DNA of 64,000 bases, taken from NCBI GenBank assembly GCA_028285445.1, contig JANQPQ010000023.1, positions 1-64,000 of the forward strand. Reading direction: 5' to 3'. This document shows positions 36,011 through 44,284 of the stretch, one piece after another. Position numbers and translations under genes: made by a program. This DNA comes from Cyclobacteriaceae bacterium. Lineage in GTDB: Bacteria > Bacteroidota > Bacteroidia > Cytophagales > Cyclobacteriaceae. The notes under the pieces are model-generated. The model did not search any database and was not told the origin of the DNA. It saw only the letters and a list, made by a program, of their open reading frames with translations. The stretch's first letter is position 1, and every line of letters begins with the position of its first letter.

Positions 36011-36881
36011 AGTGTTAACTTTTGCTTTGCTGGCGGTTTGGCATCTGGCTAACGGACAAGAGGTAAAGCCATCGGGTAGCTTTCTATCGGATAGCACCAA
36101 GATTGGCGAAGAACTTCTCTACAGTTTGTCGGTTTCGTACCCCGAAGATTGGGATGTGGTATTCCCGGATTCTCTTTACGATTTTTCGCCATTCGAAATA
36201 AATGCCAAAGATTATTTCTTTACTAAAACTGAGAAGGGCATTAGCTTCGACAGCGCGGTATACAATATTTCCACCTTCGAGATTGACAGTGTACAATACC
36301 TGGGCTTGCCCATTTTTATCCTGCAAGATGGCGACAGCTTGCGACTGGCAGCCTCCAGGGATTCAATTGTTCTCAATCACGTGGTTACGCAAATTCCGGA
36401 TTCTTTGGCCTTGTTAGATAATACTGTCTTCAGAAATGTGCCTTTGCAGTTCAACTACCCCTACCTGGTATTTGGGCTTTCCACTTTTATCATCATTCTC
36501 ATTATAGTTTTGCTCGTTTTCGGAAAACAGTTGCAGAGAAAATACCTTCTTTACAAACTCAAAAAAGCTCATGGCAAGTTTGTGCTCAGATTCCAGGGAA
36601 TTTTATCTCAACCTGAATATCACTTCGAACACACTCTCTTGGAATGGAAAAAGTATATGGAGAGATTGGAGAAATGGCCTTATACTAAACTTACCACCAA
36701 AGAGATTGCCAGCCTTAACGAAGACAAGTTTGTTGTTAAGGCCCTAATGGAAATAGATAAAGCCATATATAGCACAAGAGCGGCCGACAAAGTTGAAGAC
36801 CGATTTAGTGATTTACTTAGTTATTGCGATCAGAGGTACAATTCCAGGGTTGAACAAATAAAGTATGGAACAAGCAACTGA
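36003..36881 (+). CDS. Bat-cluster membrane protein with exported N-terminal domain
   Basis: 292 residues. Signal peptide at about 1-18 (ending NGQ), a periplasmic beta-rich domain to about 150, a strong membrane segment at about 155-175, and a cytoplasmic helical C-terminal part. Such proteins often sit between the DUF58 and BatA genes in Bacteroidota. No enzyme motif. The start is GTG at 36003; a second GTG at 36012 would be equally possible. It overlaps both neighbours, pointing to a protein complex. Confidence 0.65.
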   Translation: MRRVLTFALLAVWHLANGQEVKPSGSFLSDSTKIGEELLYSLSVSYPEDWDVVFPDSLYDFSPFEINAKDYFFTKTEKGISFDSAVYNISTFEIDSVQYLGLPIFILQDGDSLRLAASRDSIVLNHVVTQIPDSLALLDNTVFRNVPLQFNYPYLVFGLSTFIIILIIVLLVFGKQLQRKYLLYKLKKAHGKFVLRFQGILSQPEYHFEHTLLEWKKYMERLEKWPYTKLTTKEIASLNEDKFVVKALMEIDKAIYSTRAADKVEDRFSDLLSYCDQRYNSRVEQIKYGTSN

Positions 36882-37917
36882 AAATACTCAGAGCTGGATT
36901 TCCCTGGATTGGTTTGAACCATCCACCTTTAGAAACTTCGATTGGGAGAACGAAACACTTCTCTATCTGATCGCGGCAGTACCACTTTTATTTATCCTTC
37001 GGTGGATTTTAGGGCGACGCTTTAACCAGAAGATGCCAGTGGCCATGCCCAGCCAAAAAGTAGCTTCAAGTCCTTTGGTGCTACTACGATACATTCCTCA
37101 CCTCTTGCTGTTTGCGGTAATCTCATTGGTGATTGTTGCCCTTGCCCGGCCGCAGAAAACCAATGAAAAGGTAGAGCAATGGACCGAAGGAATAGACATT
37201 ATGCTGGCAGTTGATATTTCCGAATCGATGATGATTGAAGATTTTAGGCCGAATCGTCTAGAAGCTGCTAAGAAGGTTGCCCGCGAATTTATTGCCGGTC
37301 GCTTCCAGGATCGCATCGGCATGGTAATCTTCTCGGGGGATGCCTACTCACTCTCACCTCTCACCACCGACTATGACTTGCTTAATGAGTATATAAAGGA
37401 TATCTCTTTCGACCTGATCGAAAATCGCGGCACGGCTATTGGCAGTGCGCTAGCGGTTTCTACCAATAGGATGAGAGAATCAGAATCTAAATCGAAGGTG
37501 ATAATACTGCTTAGTGATGGTGACAACACCGCAGGAAACATAGATCCCATTACTGCGGCTGAATTAGCACATGCCTACGACATCAAGATTTATACGATAG
37601 CCATTGGCCGCGATGGCAGGGTACCTTTTGGAAAAGACTTTTTCGGTAGAGTGCGGTATGTAGAGAATACTCTTGATGAAACTACTTTGAGAGAAATTGC
37701 CAAAATTGGGGAAGGAGAGTTTTACCGAGTCTCCGACAATAAAGCCCTTCAGCAGGTATTCGCCTTGATAGATCAATACGAAAAGGCGGAAATCCAAGAA
37801 ACCAGGTATCGGGATACTACTGACTTCTACGATATTTATTTGACCTGGGCGGTAGTGTTCTTCTTGGCTTGGATGTCGCTGAAATCAACTTTCCTGAGCA
37901 ACGTGCTTCAAGATTAA
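36865..37917 (+). CDS. batA: BatA-like von Willebrand factor A membrane protein
   Basis: 350 residues. Membrane segments at about 33-49 and 76-94 precede a von Willebrand A domain with the metal-ion-dependent adhesion motif DISES at 117-121 and a later LLSDGDNTAGN. A C-terminal membrane helix lies at about 325-345. This is the BatA/BatB layout (Bacteroides aerotolerance). The second von Willebrand gene, the TPR Bat genes and batD are not nearby. The stop overlaps that of the convergent LysE gene (TTAA, 37914-37917). Confidence 0.87.
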   Translation: MEQATENTQSWISLDWFEPSTFRNFDWENETLLYLIAAVPLLFILRWILGRRFNQKMPVAMPSQKVASSPLVLLRYIPHLLLFAVISLVIVALARPQKTNEKVEQWTEGIDIMLAVDISESMMIEDFRPNRLEAAKKVAREFIAGRFQDRIGMVIFSGDAYSLSPLTTDYDLLNEYIKDISFDLIENRGTAIGSALAVSTNRMRESESKSKVIILLSDGDNTAGNIDPITAAELAHAYDIKIYTIAIGRDGRVPFGKDFFGRVRYVENTLDETTLREIAKIGEGEFYRVSDNKALQQVFALIDQYEKAEIQETRYRDTTDFYDIYLTWAVVFFLAWMSLKSTFLSNVLQD

Positions 37918-38558
37918 AGTATTGACTGTGCTATATTCAGCCCATCGCCATTAATGGCTGAATATAACAACCTAAGGCCAAAAATTACCAGCAGCGCTCC
38001 AACACCGTAGTTCATTCTTCGCATAAGCCTGGGGGTTACCCAAAGGGTAAGTTTGCCAGCCAGGTAAGATTTTATTAAATCTGTAAGGAAGACAGTGATT
38101 AATACCACCAGGAAGAAGGTACGTACTTCATTCCCGGAGAATCCATAATCAATTGTTGCATAGCTCATGGCCCCAACCCAAAATATGAAAACGAAAGGAT
38201 TCACCCCGTTAATGAGAAAACCTTTTACGACATCTGCCAGATGGTTCTTGCTTTTTATGGCCTTGGCTTTACTGATGTTAACTTTCTTAAAGAATGAAAA
38301 CACCCCGAATGATACCAGCACTAAGCCACCAAGAAGGGCTACATAAAACTTGAATGCCGGGTCATTGGCCAACTTGGTAATCCCCAGATAAGAGAGAACC
38401 ACATACATCACATCACTCAGTGATATACCAAAAGCCATAAAAACTCCCGAAGAGAAACCCTTTTCAATACTGGTTTGGATTAAGGAGAAAAATACGGGGC
38501 CGATGGCCAGTGCCAGGATTGAACCGAATGCCAGTCCTTTCAGTAATATGTCCATCAA
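37914..38558 (-). CDS. LysE/RhtB-family exporter
   Basis: Membrane protein of 214 residues with about six hydrophobic segments and the LysE N-terminal pattern (FGSILALAIGPVFFSLIQTSIEKGF, from about residue 11, with the conserved GP). The family exports amino acids and derivatives using the proton gradient. It overlaps the upstream GH3 gene by 4 bp, so it could export the product of that enzyme; this is inference. Converges with batA. Confidence 0.82.
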   Translation of the reverse strand: MMDILLKGLAFGSILALAIGPVFFSLIQTSIEKGFSSGVFMAFGISLSDVMYVVLSYLGITKLANDPAFKFYVALLGGLVLVSFGVFSFFKKVNISKAKAIKSKNHLADVVKGFLINGVNPFVFIFWVGAMSYATIDYGFSGNEVRTFFLVVLITVFLTDLIKSYLAGKLTLWVTPRLMRRMNYGVGALLVIFGLRLLYSAINGDGLNIAQSIL

Positions 38559-40114
38559 CCCAGTGAATTCACCTTTTCAACTTCCAAAAAGGCTGTCCAA
38601 TCTTCAAGCTGCTTGTTCTTAAGCACTCGTGGGAATTTATTTTGCCCACCTTCTTTTCCTTGTATTTTAAGCCATTTATAAAATAGGCTGGTGGGTAGAA
38701 TCTCAACTTTTATCTCCTTCAAGGCTGCGGATCTTTCCACTCTATAGTCGTCGTTTAGGTCCATTAAAGTTTGGTCTAGCTTGCTTCGCAGCAAATCTAC
38801 ATCAACAACATCATCAGTTCCAATATACCAGTGATGAGCAAACAGAGATTCATACGGAATTCCAGCAACCGAAAATTCCTTGATGTCTATGTCAAATTCA
38901 TCAGTTACCATTTCAATAGCATTGTTCATATTATCTATCGAAAGGTGCTCACCACAAAGGCTTATGTAGTGCTTTACCCTGCCAGTGATTTTTATTTCAG
39001 ACTCAAGTTTAGAGATGAACTTGATGGTATCTCCAATCATATAGCGCCAGGCTCCGGCGCAAGTTGATATTAACACTGCATACTCAGGGCCCTCTTCAAC
39101 CTCGTCGATCATCAACGTTTCGGCGTTTTCCCTAAGATCTCCATCGGCAGTAAAATTCCTGTCATTAAAAGCCACAAACTCGTAGAAGATGCCATTGTTC
39201 AAAACCAAACGCATTGATTTCCTATTGGGTTGAGCTTGAAATGCGAGGAAGCCCTCTGAAGCAAGATAGGTTTCAATATAGTGAATTGGCTTGGCCAGTA
39301 AACGTTCAAATCCTTTCTTGTAAGGGTCAAAAAATACGCCTCCATGAACGTAGATCATTAGGTTTGGCCAAATATCATGAATGGAATTCACCTTATAATG
39401 ACTCACAATTCGCTCCATAAGAATTTGAATCCAGGCCGGAACCCCCACAATAATACCGATATCCCAATCTGCGGCATTTTTTGTAATCTCATCAAGCTTG
39501 TCGTCCCAATCCCTGTTCTTGGCAATTTTCTTACCCGGTTTATAAAAATGTTGAAACCAAAACGGAAGCTGAGACGCTTGTATACCGGTAAGATCTCCCT
39601 CGAAATAAGTCCCGTTGAAATTTAGGTGTGTACTACCTCCTATCATCAGAATACCCGCTCCAAATAGCTTTGGCGGCAAATCGTATTTGGAAAGCGACAA
39701 AATCTGTCGGATGCTGGCCTTGCGAATGGCCTTAGTCATGTCGTTAGTAATAGGGATATATTTAGAAGGAGTGCCTGAAGTACCCGAACTTAGGGCGAAG
39801 TACTTTACTCTTCCGGGCCAGCATACATCTCTTTTACCCTGCTTACAAAGGTGCCACCACTCTCTGTAAATGTCGTCATAACTGTAGATGGGTACATTTG
39901 ATTTGTACTTATTGTAAAAGTCAAATTGCCGTAGGCTCCTAAAACTGGCCAGTATTTCCTTAAACCTGAATTTTCTTCCAAACTCCGTTGGAGTGGCTGA
40001 TAGCAGTAATTTCTTCAGCTCTATTTTTTGAAGATCATGCGGAGATGAATACTCCTGATCCAGACTTTCCCGGATTCGAATTCCCTTCTTTAATAATGTC
40101 CCTAAAATTGCCAT
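38555..40114 (-). CDS. GH3-family acyl-acid amido synthetase-like protein
   Basis: 519 residues, related to plant GH3 enzymes of the adenylate-forming superfamily, which join amino acids to carboxylic acids. The three ATP/AMP motifs are recognisable: SSGTSGTPSK at 109-118, YLASEGF in the middle, and YMIGDTIKF further on. Bacterial GH3 proteins are common in Bacteroidota, but their substrates are mostly unknown. The 4-bp overlap with a LysE exporter gene suggests a make-and-export pair. Confidence 0.87.
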   Translation of the reverse strand: MAILGTLLKKGIRIRESLDQEYSSPHDLQKIELKKLLLSATPTEFGRKFRFKEILASFRSLRQFDFYNKYKSNVPIYSYDDIYREWWHLCKQGKRDVCWPGRVKYFALSSGTSGTPSKYIPITNDMTKAIRKASIRQILSLSKYDLPPKLFGAGILMIGGSTHLNFNGTYFEGDLTGIQASQLPFWFQHFYKPGKKIAKNRDWDDKLDEITKNAADWDIGIIVGVPAWIQILMERIVSHYKVNSIHDIWPNLMIYVHGGVFFDPYKKGFERLLAKPIHYIETYLASEGFLAFQAQPNRKSMRLVLNNGIFYEFVAFNDRNFTADGDLRENAETLMIDEVEEGPEYAVLISTCAGAWRYMIGDTIKFISKLESEIKITGRVKHYISLCGEHLSIDNMNNAIEMVTDEFDIDIKEFSVAGIPYESLFAHHWYIGTDDVVDVDLLRSKLDQTLMDLNDDYRVERSAALKEIKVEILPTSLFYKWLKIQGKEGGQNKFPRVLKNKQLEDWTAFLEVEKVNSLG

Positions 40115-40232
40115 GTAGCGCGACTAGTATCCTTAGTAATAATGGGTTGTGGGAGTTCTCAACTCAGTGGATTTCGTTTAAATTTGAGGCCTAGCCTCCA
40201 AATCCTCGTCGTTTGGCAGTCCTAAATTAATC

Positions 40233-40916
40233 ATGAATATCAACAAAAACATCACGGAAATACAAAATATCTTAACTCCATCTGAATGCAAACTTGTAGC
40301 AATTAGTAAAACCAAGCCCATCGAAACAATTCAGGAGGCCTACGATGCCGGGCAGAGACTTTTTGGAGAAAACAAGGTGCAGGAGTTAGTATCTAAGCAC
40401 GAAGAATTGCCAAAAGATATTGAATGGCACATGGTAGGACATCTTCAATCTAATAAAGTTAAATACCTCGCGTCATTCGTTTCTCTTATACATTCTATTG
40501 ACAGCCACAAGCTTTTGAAAGAGGTTAATAAGCAAGGTGCCAAACATAATCGAGTGGTTAATTGCCTAATTCAAATTCATATTGCTGAAGAGAGTACAAA
40601 ATTTGGTTTTACTGAGGCTGAAGCAGTCGACTTATTAAATTCAGAAGAAATTGGGGATTTAGCGCATGTGAGAATTGTTGGTTTGATGGGCATGGCCACA
40701 AATACCACGAATATGGAACAGGTGAGAACTGAATTTTCCAGGTTGAAAAACTTCTTTGACAAACTCAGGGGTTTAGTTTTATCTTCAAATATTTCTATGC
40801 AAGAACTATCAATGGGAATGACCAGCGATTACAAGATCGCTATAGAGGAAGGTAGTACGATGGTAAGAATTGGAAGCGCAATTTTTGGAGAGAGAAATTA
40901 CGGAAATCATGGATAG
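40233..40916 (+). CDS. yggS: YggS/PLPBP-type pyridoxal-phosphate homeostasis protein
   Basis: 227 residues, alanine-racemase-like TIM barrel lacking the second domain. The PLP lysine is Lys26 in LVAISKTKP. GENKVQELVSK and the WHMVGHLQSNK block follow as in the family, and the C-terminal SMGMTSDYKIAIEEGSTMVR carries the phosphate-binding residues. It handles free PLP rather than catalysing a reaction. A TAAATTTG -7-like word occurs at 40179-40186. It overlaps the next gene by 8 bp. Confidence 0.92.
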   Translation: MNINKNITEIQNILTPSECKLVAISKTKPIETIQEAYDAGQRLFGENKVQELVSKHEELPKDIEWHMVGHLQSNKVKYLASFVSLIHSIDSHKLLKEVNKQGAKHNRVVNCLIQIHIAEESTKFGFTEAEAVDLLNSEEIGDLAHVRIVGLMGMATNTTNMEQVRTEFSRLKNFFDKLRGLVLSSNISMQELSMGMTSDYKIAIEEGSTMVRIGSAIFGERNYGNHG

Positions 40917-41304
40917 TAGCAAGTCCCTTCTTTTTGGCGCAGCTATCTGCGGCCTGGCCGTTGCTCTTGGGGCTTTTGGAGCCCACGCCCTACAGGAACT
41001 ATTGACCAGTTCAGGCCGCACGGATACTTTTGAGACAGCTGTTAATTACCAGTTCATACATGGTTTAGCGTTAATTGTTGTCGGAGCAATGTCTCAAAAA
41101 TCTACCACCCAATTCTGGCGTTGGGCTTCCCTAGCATTCACCTTGGGAGTGTTATTCTTTAGCGGCTCGCTTTATGTCATCAGCATTGCCGGCATTACAG
41201 CCTTTGGGATGATAGCCCCTATTGGCGGGACAGCTATGATCCTGGGATGGATCTTCTTCTTTGTTGCGGTCATTAAATCAAAAAAAAATCCGCTTAGTAA
41301 CTAG
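40909..41304 (+). CDS. DUF423 small membrane protein
   Basis: 131 residues from the ATG at 40909, which is preferred because it gives the family N-terminus with a membrane segment containing GAAICGLAVALGAFGAHAL. About four membrane helices. DUF423 (YgdD-like) proteins have no established function. It overlaps yggS by 8 bp. The end of the gene, including its TAG stop, lies inside a hairpin (41281-41311) that acts for the opposite strand. Confidence 0.88.
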   Translation: MDSSKSLLFGAAICGLAVALGAFGAHALQELLTSSGRTDTFETAVNYQFIHGLALIVVGAMSQKSTTQFWRWASLAFTLGVLFFSGSLYVISIAGITAFGMIAPIGGTAMILGWIFFFVAVIKSKKNPLSN

Positions 41305-41311
41305 GCGGATT
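41281..41311 (-). terminator. Intrinsic terminator of the DUF1573 gene, inside the DUF423 coding end
   Basis: Minus strand: an 11-bp stem (41311-41301 with 41297-41287, one wobble pair), a 3-base loop, then eight T residues (41288-41281). It lies 28 bases after the DUF1573 stop. The plus strand lacks a T run, so it serves the minus gene. The last codons and stop of the DUF423 gene (41302-41304) form part of the stem. Confidence 0.8.
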
Positions 41312-41339
41312 CTCTTCGAATTGATTTCTCTTTCTAATT

Positions 41340-41753
41340 CTAACTATCTCCCTTTTTCGGAAGAACGTTAGTTACAATGGATACTTTAGTAATGGCCTTG
41401 GCGGCATTGGAATAAATGGTGATAACCTTATTTTGCTGTCCCATTTTTCCAGCACTATTGAACTCCACGGTAATAGATGCCGTCTCTCCGGGAGGAATTG
41501 GCTCCCGCGGCCAATCGGTGGCCGTACATCCACAGGTAACTGCCACATTAGATAAAACCAGTGGTTCATCGCCACTATTTTCGAATCTAAAGGTGTGTTC
41601 AACTTTGTCACCCTGGTAGATATCTCCAAAGTCATATTTCTCCTCTTCGAAAGTAATAGCCGGTCCAGGCAATTGCGTTTCCTGGCTTTCTTCCTGGGCA
41701 ATGGCACAATAAACCATAAAGAGCCCAAGTAAGGAGATTGTTAGTGTCTTCAT
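41340..41753 (-). CDS. DUF1573 exported Ig-like protein
   Basis: 137 residues: signal peptide (about 1-19) and one DUF1573 Ig-like domain with the family landmarks YDFGDIYQGDKVEHTFRFEN and CGCTATDWP. Exported or periplasmic; function unknown. Single-gene unit with its own -7 element upstream and terminator downstream. Confidence 0.87.
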   Translation of the reverse strand: MKTLTISLLGLFMVYCAIAQEESQETQLPGPAITFEEEKYDFGDIYQGDKVEHTFRFENSGDEPLVLSNVAVTCGCTATDWPREPIPPGETASITVEFNSAGKMGQQNKVITIYSNAAKAITKVSIVTNVLPKKGDS

Positions 41754-41773
41754 AATTCAGAATCGTTATTATT

Positions 41774-41781
41774 CAAATATA
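41774..41781 (-). promoter_or_regulatory. Likely -7 promoter element of the DUF1573 gene
   Basis: Minus-strand TATATTTG (41781-41774) matches TAnnTTTG and ends 20 bases before the ATG at 41753. No TTTG at 19-21 bases upstream, so only the -7 half is supported. Confidence 0.4.
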
Positions 41782-41808
41782 GCTACAACTACAATACCAG
41801 TGTTAGTA

Positions 41809-43206
41809 CTAAACGAAAAATTCATCACCGAAGTTGATCAGAAATAGCTCATCTGATGCCCGTGTTAAGGCCGTGTACAACCATCTGATAAAGTCCGCAT
41901 CAACTTCCGCATCCTTTCTATAGCCCTGACTTACAAAAGCTGATTTCCATTGACCTCCTTGTGCTTTATGACAAGTAAGGGCATAAGCATATTTTATTTG
42001 TAGTGCATTCAGATACGGGTCTTTCTTAAGGGCAGCTTGCCGCTTAGTTGATGAAAGGTCTTCATAATCCAACAACACCGACTGGTATAGTTTACGGTTG
42101 TTCTCCATAGACAGAGATGGCTCGGCGCTGTGGAGGGTATCTAAAATCACTTTGGCTTCAAAGTCTGGTATCTCAGCGTAATCAGTAAAGTGCAGGCTCA
42201 AGGTGGCAAACCTAAAACCGTGGATTTCCTCAAAGGAAATTACTTTCCTCACCTCTACAAAATCGCCATTTGCCAGGAAGCCTGCCGGTGCTTCCTTATA
42301 GTTATAGTTGTTCCTCACTACCATAATCATGTCGCCAACATCAATTTCCTCTTCGTAAAAGAGTATTTGCCTCCTAATCACTTGATTAAATTGCACCGCC
42401 TCTCTATTGCTTCGACATATTATCACCGATTGGTTAATCCCATATTTTTCATAGCAATAGCGGATTCCATCTTCTAGTTTTTCGCCCGGAATTCGATAGA
42501 TATCTGAAAATCCTGCAATCTTGAATGTTAACTTCTTTGGGATGTCTGGTAACAGGTTGCGAAGTTTGGTTGCATTCTGCAAAATGCCTGATTCAAGCTC
42601 CTGTCGCATTACTTCGGTAAGCAACAGGCTTTTAAGATTCAGGTTGTATTTAGATTTAAGATGGTCCTCGTCCAGGGCAGCGCTTTGGCTCATACCAACG
42701 GGTGGAAGCTGGGCCGTATCTCCAATTAGTAAAAGCCTGTTTTCTTCATGTTGGTACACAAAAGAGATCAAATCCTGCAGAAGGCTGAGGTCACCAAAAT
42801 CTTTGCTTTCAGATAGCATACTGGCCTCATCCACAATGAACAGCGTTTTTTTGTGGTAGTTTTTAACCCTCTGAAAACTCAGGCGGTCGCTGCCAGGGCT
42901 GCTCACCTGTTTATAGATCTTTTTATGTATAGTAAAGGCAGCCCTCTTCGCATAAGCCGACATTACCTTAGCAGCCCGACCTGTTGGCGCCAACAAAACA
43001 AATTTGAAATTGAAAAGAGGTAGTACTTGTACCAAGGCACTTACTATTGATGTTTTACCGGTACCGGCATAGCCCTTCAATAAAATCGCTGCTTTGGAAT
43101 TGATCTTCGATTCCAAAAAATGATCCATCAAGCTAAATAGCTCCCGCTGACCATCGGTCGGAGTGTGAGGAAATTTATTGGTTAGTATCTCAGAAATTGC
43201 GGGCAC
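41809..43206 (-). CDS. RecD-like superfamily 1 DNA helicase
   Basis: 465 residues from a GTG at 43206. Motifs in order: Q-type TDGQREL at 17-23, Walker A GYAGTGKTS at 45-53, APTGRAAKVMS, Walker B FIVDEASML, LLIGDTAQLPPVG, then the late ALTCHKAQGGQW and LYTALTRASDELFL. This is the RecD/TraA type without RecBC partners. The open frame continues upstream, but the GTG overlaps the thioesterase stop by one base (TAGTG), a normal coupled start, and the extra 30 residues lack helicase features. Confidence 0.88.
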   Translation of the reverse strand: MPAISEILTNKFPHTPTDGQRELFSLMDHFLESKINSKAAILLKGYAGTGKTSIVSALVQVLPLFNFKFVLLAPTGRAAKVMSAYAKRAAFTIHKKIYKQVSSPGSDRLSFQRVKNYHKKTLFIVDEASMLSESKDFGDLSLLQDLISFVYQHEENRLLLIGDTAQLPPVGMSQSAALDEDHLKSKYNLNLKSLLLTEVMRQELESGILQNATKLRNLLPDIPKKLTFKIAGFSDIYRIPGEKLEDGIRYCYEKYGINQSVIICRSNREAVQFNQVIRRQILFYEEEIDVGDMIMVVRNNYNYKEAPAGFLANGDFVEVRKVISFEEIHGFRFATLSLHFTDYAEIPDFEAKVILDTLHSAEPSLSMENNRKLYQSVLLDYEDLSSTKRQAALKKDPYLNALQIKYAYALTCHKAQGGQWKSAFVSQGYRKDAEVDADFIRWLYTALTRASDELFLINFGDEFFV

Positions 43207-43658
43207 TACCGTGGTGCTATGTCTCCGGGAAAAAGCGTTATCATGGAGGTAGTGGCTTTGGCAATAAGTACGTCCTTTCCAGCATTGTTGCACCAAACCT
43301 CGGCCTCACAGAAATTTAGCTTCCTACCCTGCTTTAGAACCCAGCCTTTAGCCCACAGCCTATCACCAACACCTGGATTGAGGTATGATACTTTGATCTC
43401 TCCGGTAACCACATTATGATCGGCCGGAACCAAAGTATATGCTGCAAAACCGGCTACAACGTCAGCAATGGATGCTACGATTCCGCCGTGCACGAAACCT
43501 TTTTGCTGCCGATGCGGGTCGCTAATTAGTAACGAGGCCTCTACCCTGCCTGGTGAGATTGCGGTGAGCTCCACGCCTAACATGTCCATGAACCCCTGCA
43601 ATTTAAAGTGCCGCTCAACCCTGGCTTTAAATTCCTCATTGAAAACTTTGTAATCCAT
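43206..43658 (-). CDS. PaaI-family hot-dog thioesterase
   Basis: 150 residues, hot-dog fold. The family segment HGGIVASIADVVAGFAA (about 77-93) carries the active-site region. The opening FKLQGFMDMLGVELTAISPGRVEA is also typical. Hydrolyses acyl- or phenylacetyl-CoA in relatives; the substrate here is unknown. The stop codon shares one base with the helicase start, so the two genes form a unit. Confidence 0.87.
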   Translation of the reverse strand: MDYKVFNEEFKARVERHFKLQGFMDMLGVELTAISPGRVEASLLISDPHRQQKGFVHGGIVASIADVVAGFAAYTLVPADHNVVTGEIKVSYLNPGVGDRLWAKGWVLKQGRKLNFCEAEVWCNNAGKDVLIAKATTSMITLFPGDIAPR

Positions 43659-43730
43659 TAACTTTCTTTTGGTATTGTTTCCTCCGAAATTCCTGCTTTA
43701 GCCAAAATAATCTAAATCACTACCAATAGC

Positions 43731-44210
43731 ATGGGCATCGATGCAAAAACAACTTATGGTCACCGCTTAAGGGTGAGGGTTTGCGGTTTAACATTCCGGG
43801 ATAATAAAATTTTGATGGTGAAACATCGTGGCCTGGGGCGAGGGCATTTATGGATTCCTCCTGGTGGTGGCGCCGAATTTGGCCAGGATTTACATGGCAA
43901 TCTCACCAGGGAATTCAAGGAAGAGGCCGGTTTAGATATTAAGGTCGGTGACTTTTTGTTCACCTTTGAGTTATTAGATCAACCGTTGCATACTTTGGAA
44001 ATGTTTTTTGAAGTGAGCATCGTTGGAGGAGAACTAGTGATTGGTAAAGATCCTGAACACGATGATGCCGACCAGCTAATAGAAGATGTAAAGTTTATGA
44101 CCTTTGAAGAAGTAATATCAGAAGGCGACAATGTTCATCAAATTTTCAGTCTGTGTAACAGTTTTGATGACTTACTGGCCTTGCGTGGATATTTTAAGTT
44201 TCAGAAATAA
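43731..44210 (+). CDS. NUDIX hydrolase with an atypical Nudix box
   Basis: 159 residues, single NUDIX domain. The box starts at Gly46 and continues to REFKEEAGL at 60-68, with the metal-binding glutamates Glu61, Glu64 and Glu65 intact. The first glutamate of the consensus is Gln52. The substrate cannot be told. Single gene between the thioesterase (divergent) and the pilin-like gene. Confidence 0.85.
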   Translation: MGIDAKTTYGHRLRVRVCGLTFRDNKILMVKHRGLGRGHLWIPPGGGAEFGQDLHGNLTREFKEEAGLDIKVGDFLFTFELLDQPLHTLEMFFEVSIVGGELVIGKDPEHDDADQLIEDVKFMTFEEVISEGDNVHQIFSLCNSFDDLLALRGYFKFQK

Positions 44211-44235
44211 ATGCCTAAAATAGCATATTGTTGAA

Positions 44236-44267
44236 TTGCGTTTTACCTTGCAGAATAGTTATAATTG
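44236..44267 (+). promoter_or_regulatory. Candidate promoter of the 44285 gene
   Basis: TTG (44236-44238), 21 bases, then TATAATTG (44260-44267), which differs from TAnnTTTG at one position. The start would fall just before the ATG at 44285, giving a very short leader. Moderate match only. Confidence 0.4.
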
Positions 44268-44284
44268 CAGAAAATTAAGCCGAC

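Noticed and set aside
40187-40202. GAGGC-CTA-GCCTC inverted repeat before yggS
   Set aside because: Five-bp stem without a T run, between divergent genes where no transcript should end; too weak to call.
43207-43296. Upstream extension of the RecD-like helicase
   Set aside because: It overlaps the thioesterase gene by 90 bases and lacks conserved features; the GTG at 43206 gives a normal TAGTG junction.
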